From positions 419,314,557-419,378,556 of the forward strand of contig CM077115.1 of assembly GCA_039619475.1 (NCBI GenBank): a stretch of DNA of 64,000 nt, read 5' to 3'. A program made the position numbers and the translations under genes. The notes below the pieces were generated by a model. That model had not been told where the DNA came from, made no database searches, and saw only the letters and a program-made list of their open reading frames with translations. Below are positions 62,799 through 64,000 of this stretch, piece by piece. Source of the DNA: Icerya purchasi. Taxonomy: Eukaryota; Arthropoda; Insecta; Hemiptera; Monophlebidae. How positions within the stretch are numbered: the stretch's first letter is position 1; the number at the start of each line of letters is the position of its first letter.

Positions 62799-64000
62799 GT
62801 AATTTTTATTATTATTATTGCTGCGCATTGTTATAAAACGGTCCTCTTGCAATCCGTCTGATTGATCACGTGTCAATTATTCGATCATTCCAAAAAAAAA
62901 AAAAAAGAAAAAAAACCAAAACCCTTTTCCGTCGACTAAAAACAAAAATAAATAAATAAATAATTATTTTTTCCCCCGTTCAGATTATAAATAAAAAATA
63001 TTTTTCCTTTACTATTTTTCTAACCGGCGCAGTTTGCGCAGAATTTTTTGGGGAAAATTTGTAATACAAAAAAAAAAACACGGTATTACACCGACAAAAG
63101 TGAGAAATTCCTCTAATGTTTTTTACCAGTGCCGACATTTTTTATTTTACAAACGTTGACATTGTTTGAATTATTTTTCAAGTGCGGCGGAGGGGAATGA
63201 ACTGATAAAAAGGAATTTGTTGGTTCAGCCTTCGTTGAAGTTTATCGATTAATTACAAATACTTCGGCGTCCGTTTTTTGAAAAACAAAAAGGTAATTAA
63301 AAATAAAAAATAAAAAAAACAAAAAAACCCGGTAAGCACACAAAAGTACGGCGTCAGAAACTCGTCGTATATTCTTTTTGTAAAATCTATACCAAATGGG
63401 GGGGGGTGAAGAAACCTAGAAAAATAAGTGAGCTTTTAAATTATAAAATTAATAAGAATACAAAAACACAAACCCTTCTTAATAAAATTCACGAATATGA
63501 AATTTTCATTAACAGTCTCCTGTCTCGATTCCACCGTATACCATTATTATAAAAGCGAGAATTAAATATCGAAGAATTAGTCGGTGAAAATTTAAGAGTG
63601 AATTTTTTATTCAGATTCGAAATGCTGAAATGTGAACGACCGGAGAATATGAAAATTTTCTATAGTCGTCGGATATAGAAAAAGTGCGGTCGTAATGAAA
63701 ATGCTGCGAAATGAGAAGGCATTTGTGTGACAGTTACGACTCCGAGAGATAATCACGAAAGAATAACAGATTACGTGTCGAGAAACATTACATGAAAGTT
63801 TTAAAGAAAACAGAACGATGAAAATCGTTCGATGACTTGAAGGGAAAAAAGAAGGATAAAAAAAAAAAAAAAACAGACTAAGGCAGTGAAAAGGAAAAAG
63901 AAAGGTTTAATCGACGCCTCAAGTTTTAGGGGGCGACGTGACGAAGCCTGTTGCATTTTCCGAATATGCACGATAAATGGGATTATAGTCTGTTCAACGA
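62799..64000 (+). other. Start of the following intron
   Basis: Begins GTAATTTTT and runs to the window end without a recognisable continuation of the zinc finger. No frame supplies the expected distal His plus HSD...PF linker and next finger. A/T-rich with A runs (62892, 63858) and a G run (63399-63406). Confidence 0.6.

Overview
This window looks like arthropod, most likely insect, nuclear DNA. It is AT-rich, with very long homopolymer and TA/TG runs, many decayed non-LTR retrotransposon fragments, a mariner-like element and several foldback repeats. It has no operons, ribosome-binding sites or densely packed genes. The species cannot be named from the sequence. A hemipteran-like repeat landscape is only an impression.

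One host protein-coding gene is supported, on the + strand. Its first coding exon (37571-37646) follows a GC-richer probable promoter/5'UTR block (about 36830-37570). A second coding exon (62587-62798) lies about 24.9 kb downstream. The first exon ends in splice phase 1 and the second begins in the same phase. The second exon carries the first part of a C2H2 zinc finger that closely resembles a finger of the ZNF423/ZNF521/Oaz family as I remember it. These are Ebf- and SMAD-associated multi-zinc-finger transcription factors. The rest of the protein must lie beyond position 64000.

Region 1-36.8 kb is upstream intergenic DNA. It holds LINE 3' fragments at 480-990, 5132-5640, 11805-12240, 12545-12960, 25870-27730, 30740-31128 and 31680-32210. 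It also holds a deleted mariner-like element (1245-1974), an inverted pair of a roughly 0.35-0.43 kb repeat (10665-11095 and 14914-15252), a pair of hAT-like ends (24949-25430), hairpins, a MITE-like foldback (35936-36105) and microsatellites.

Region 37.6-62.6 kb is the giant first intron. It carries LINE fragments (39412-40095, 43700-44890, 47930-48145, 57200-57680, 58280-59450), a large inverted repeat (42155-42900) and a GC-rich island (52260-53560) that could be an alternative promoter or enhancer. From 62.8 kb to the end is the start of the next intron.

Six fragments belong to one RNase H-bearing LINE family, in two 3'-end subfamilies. One is at 0.9, 48.0 and 59.4 kb; the other is at 25.9, 39.4 and 43.7 kb. 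No bacterial-type systems, CRISPR arrays, rRNA or confident tRNA genes were seen.
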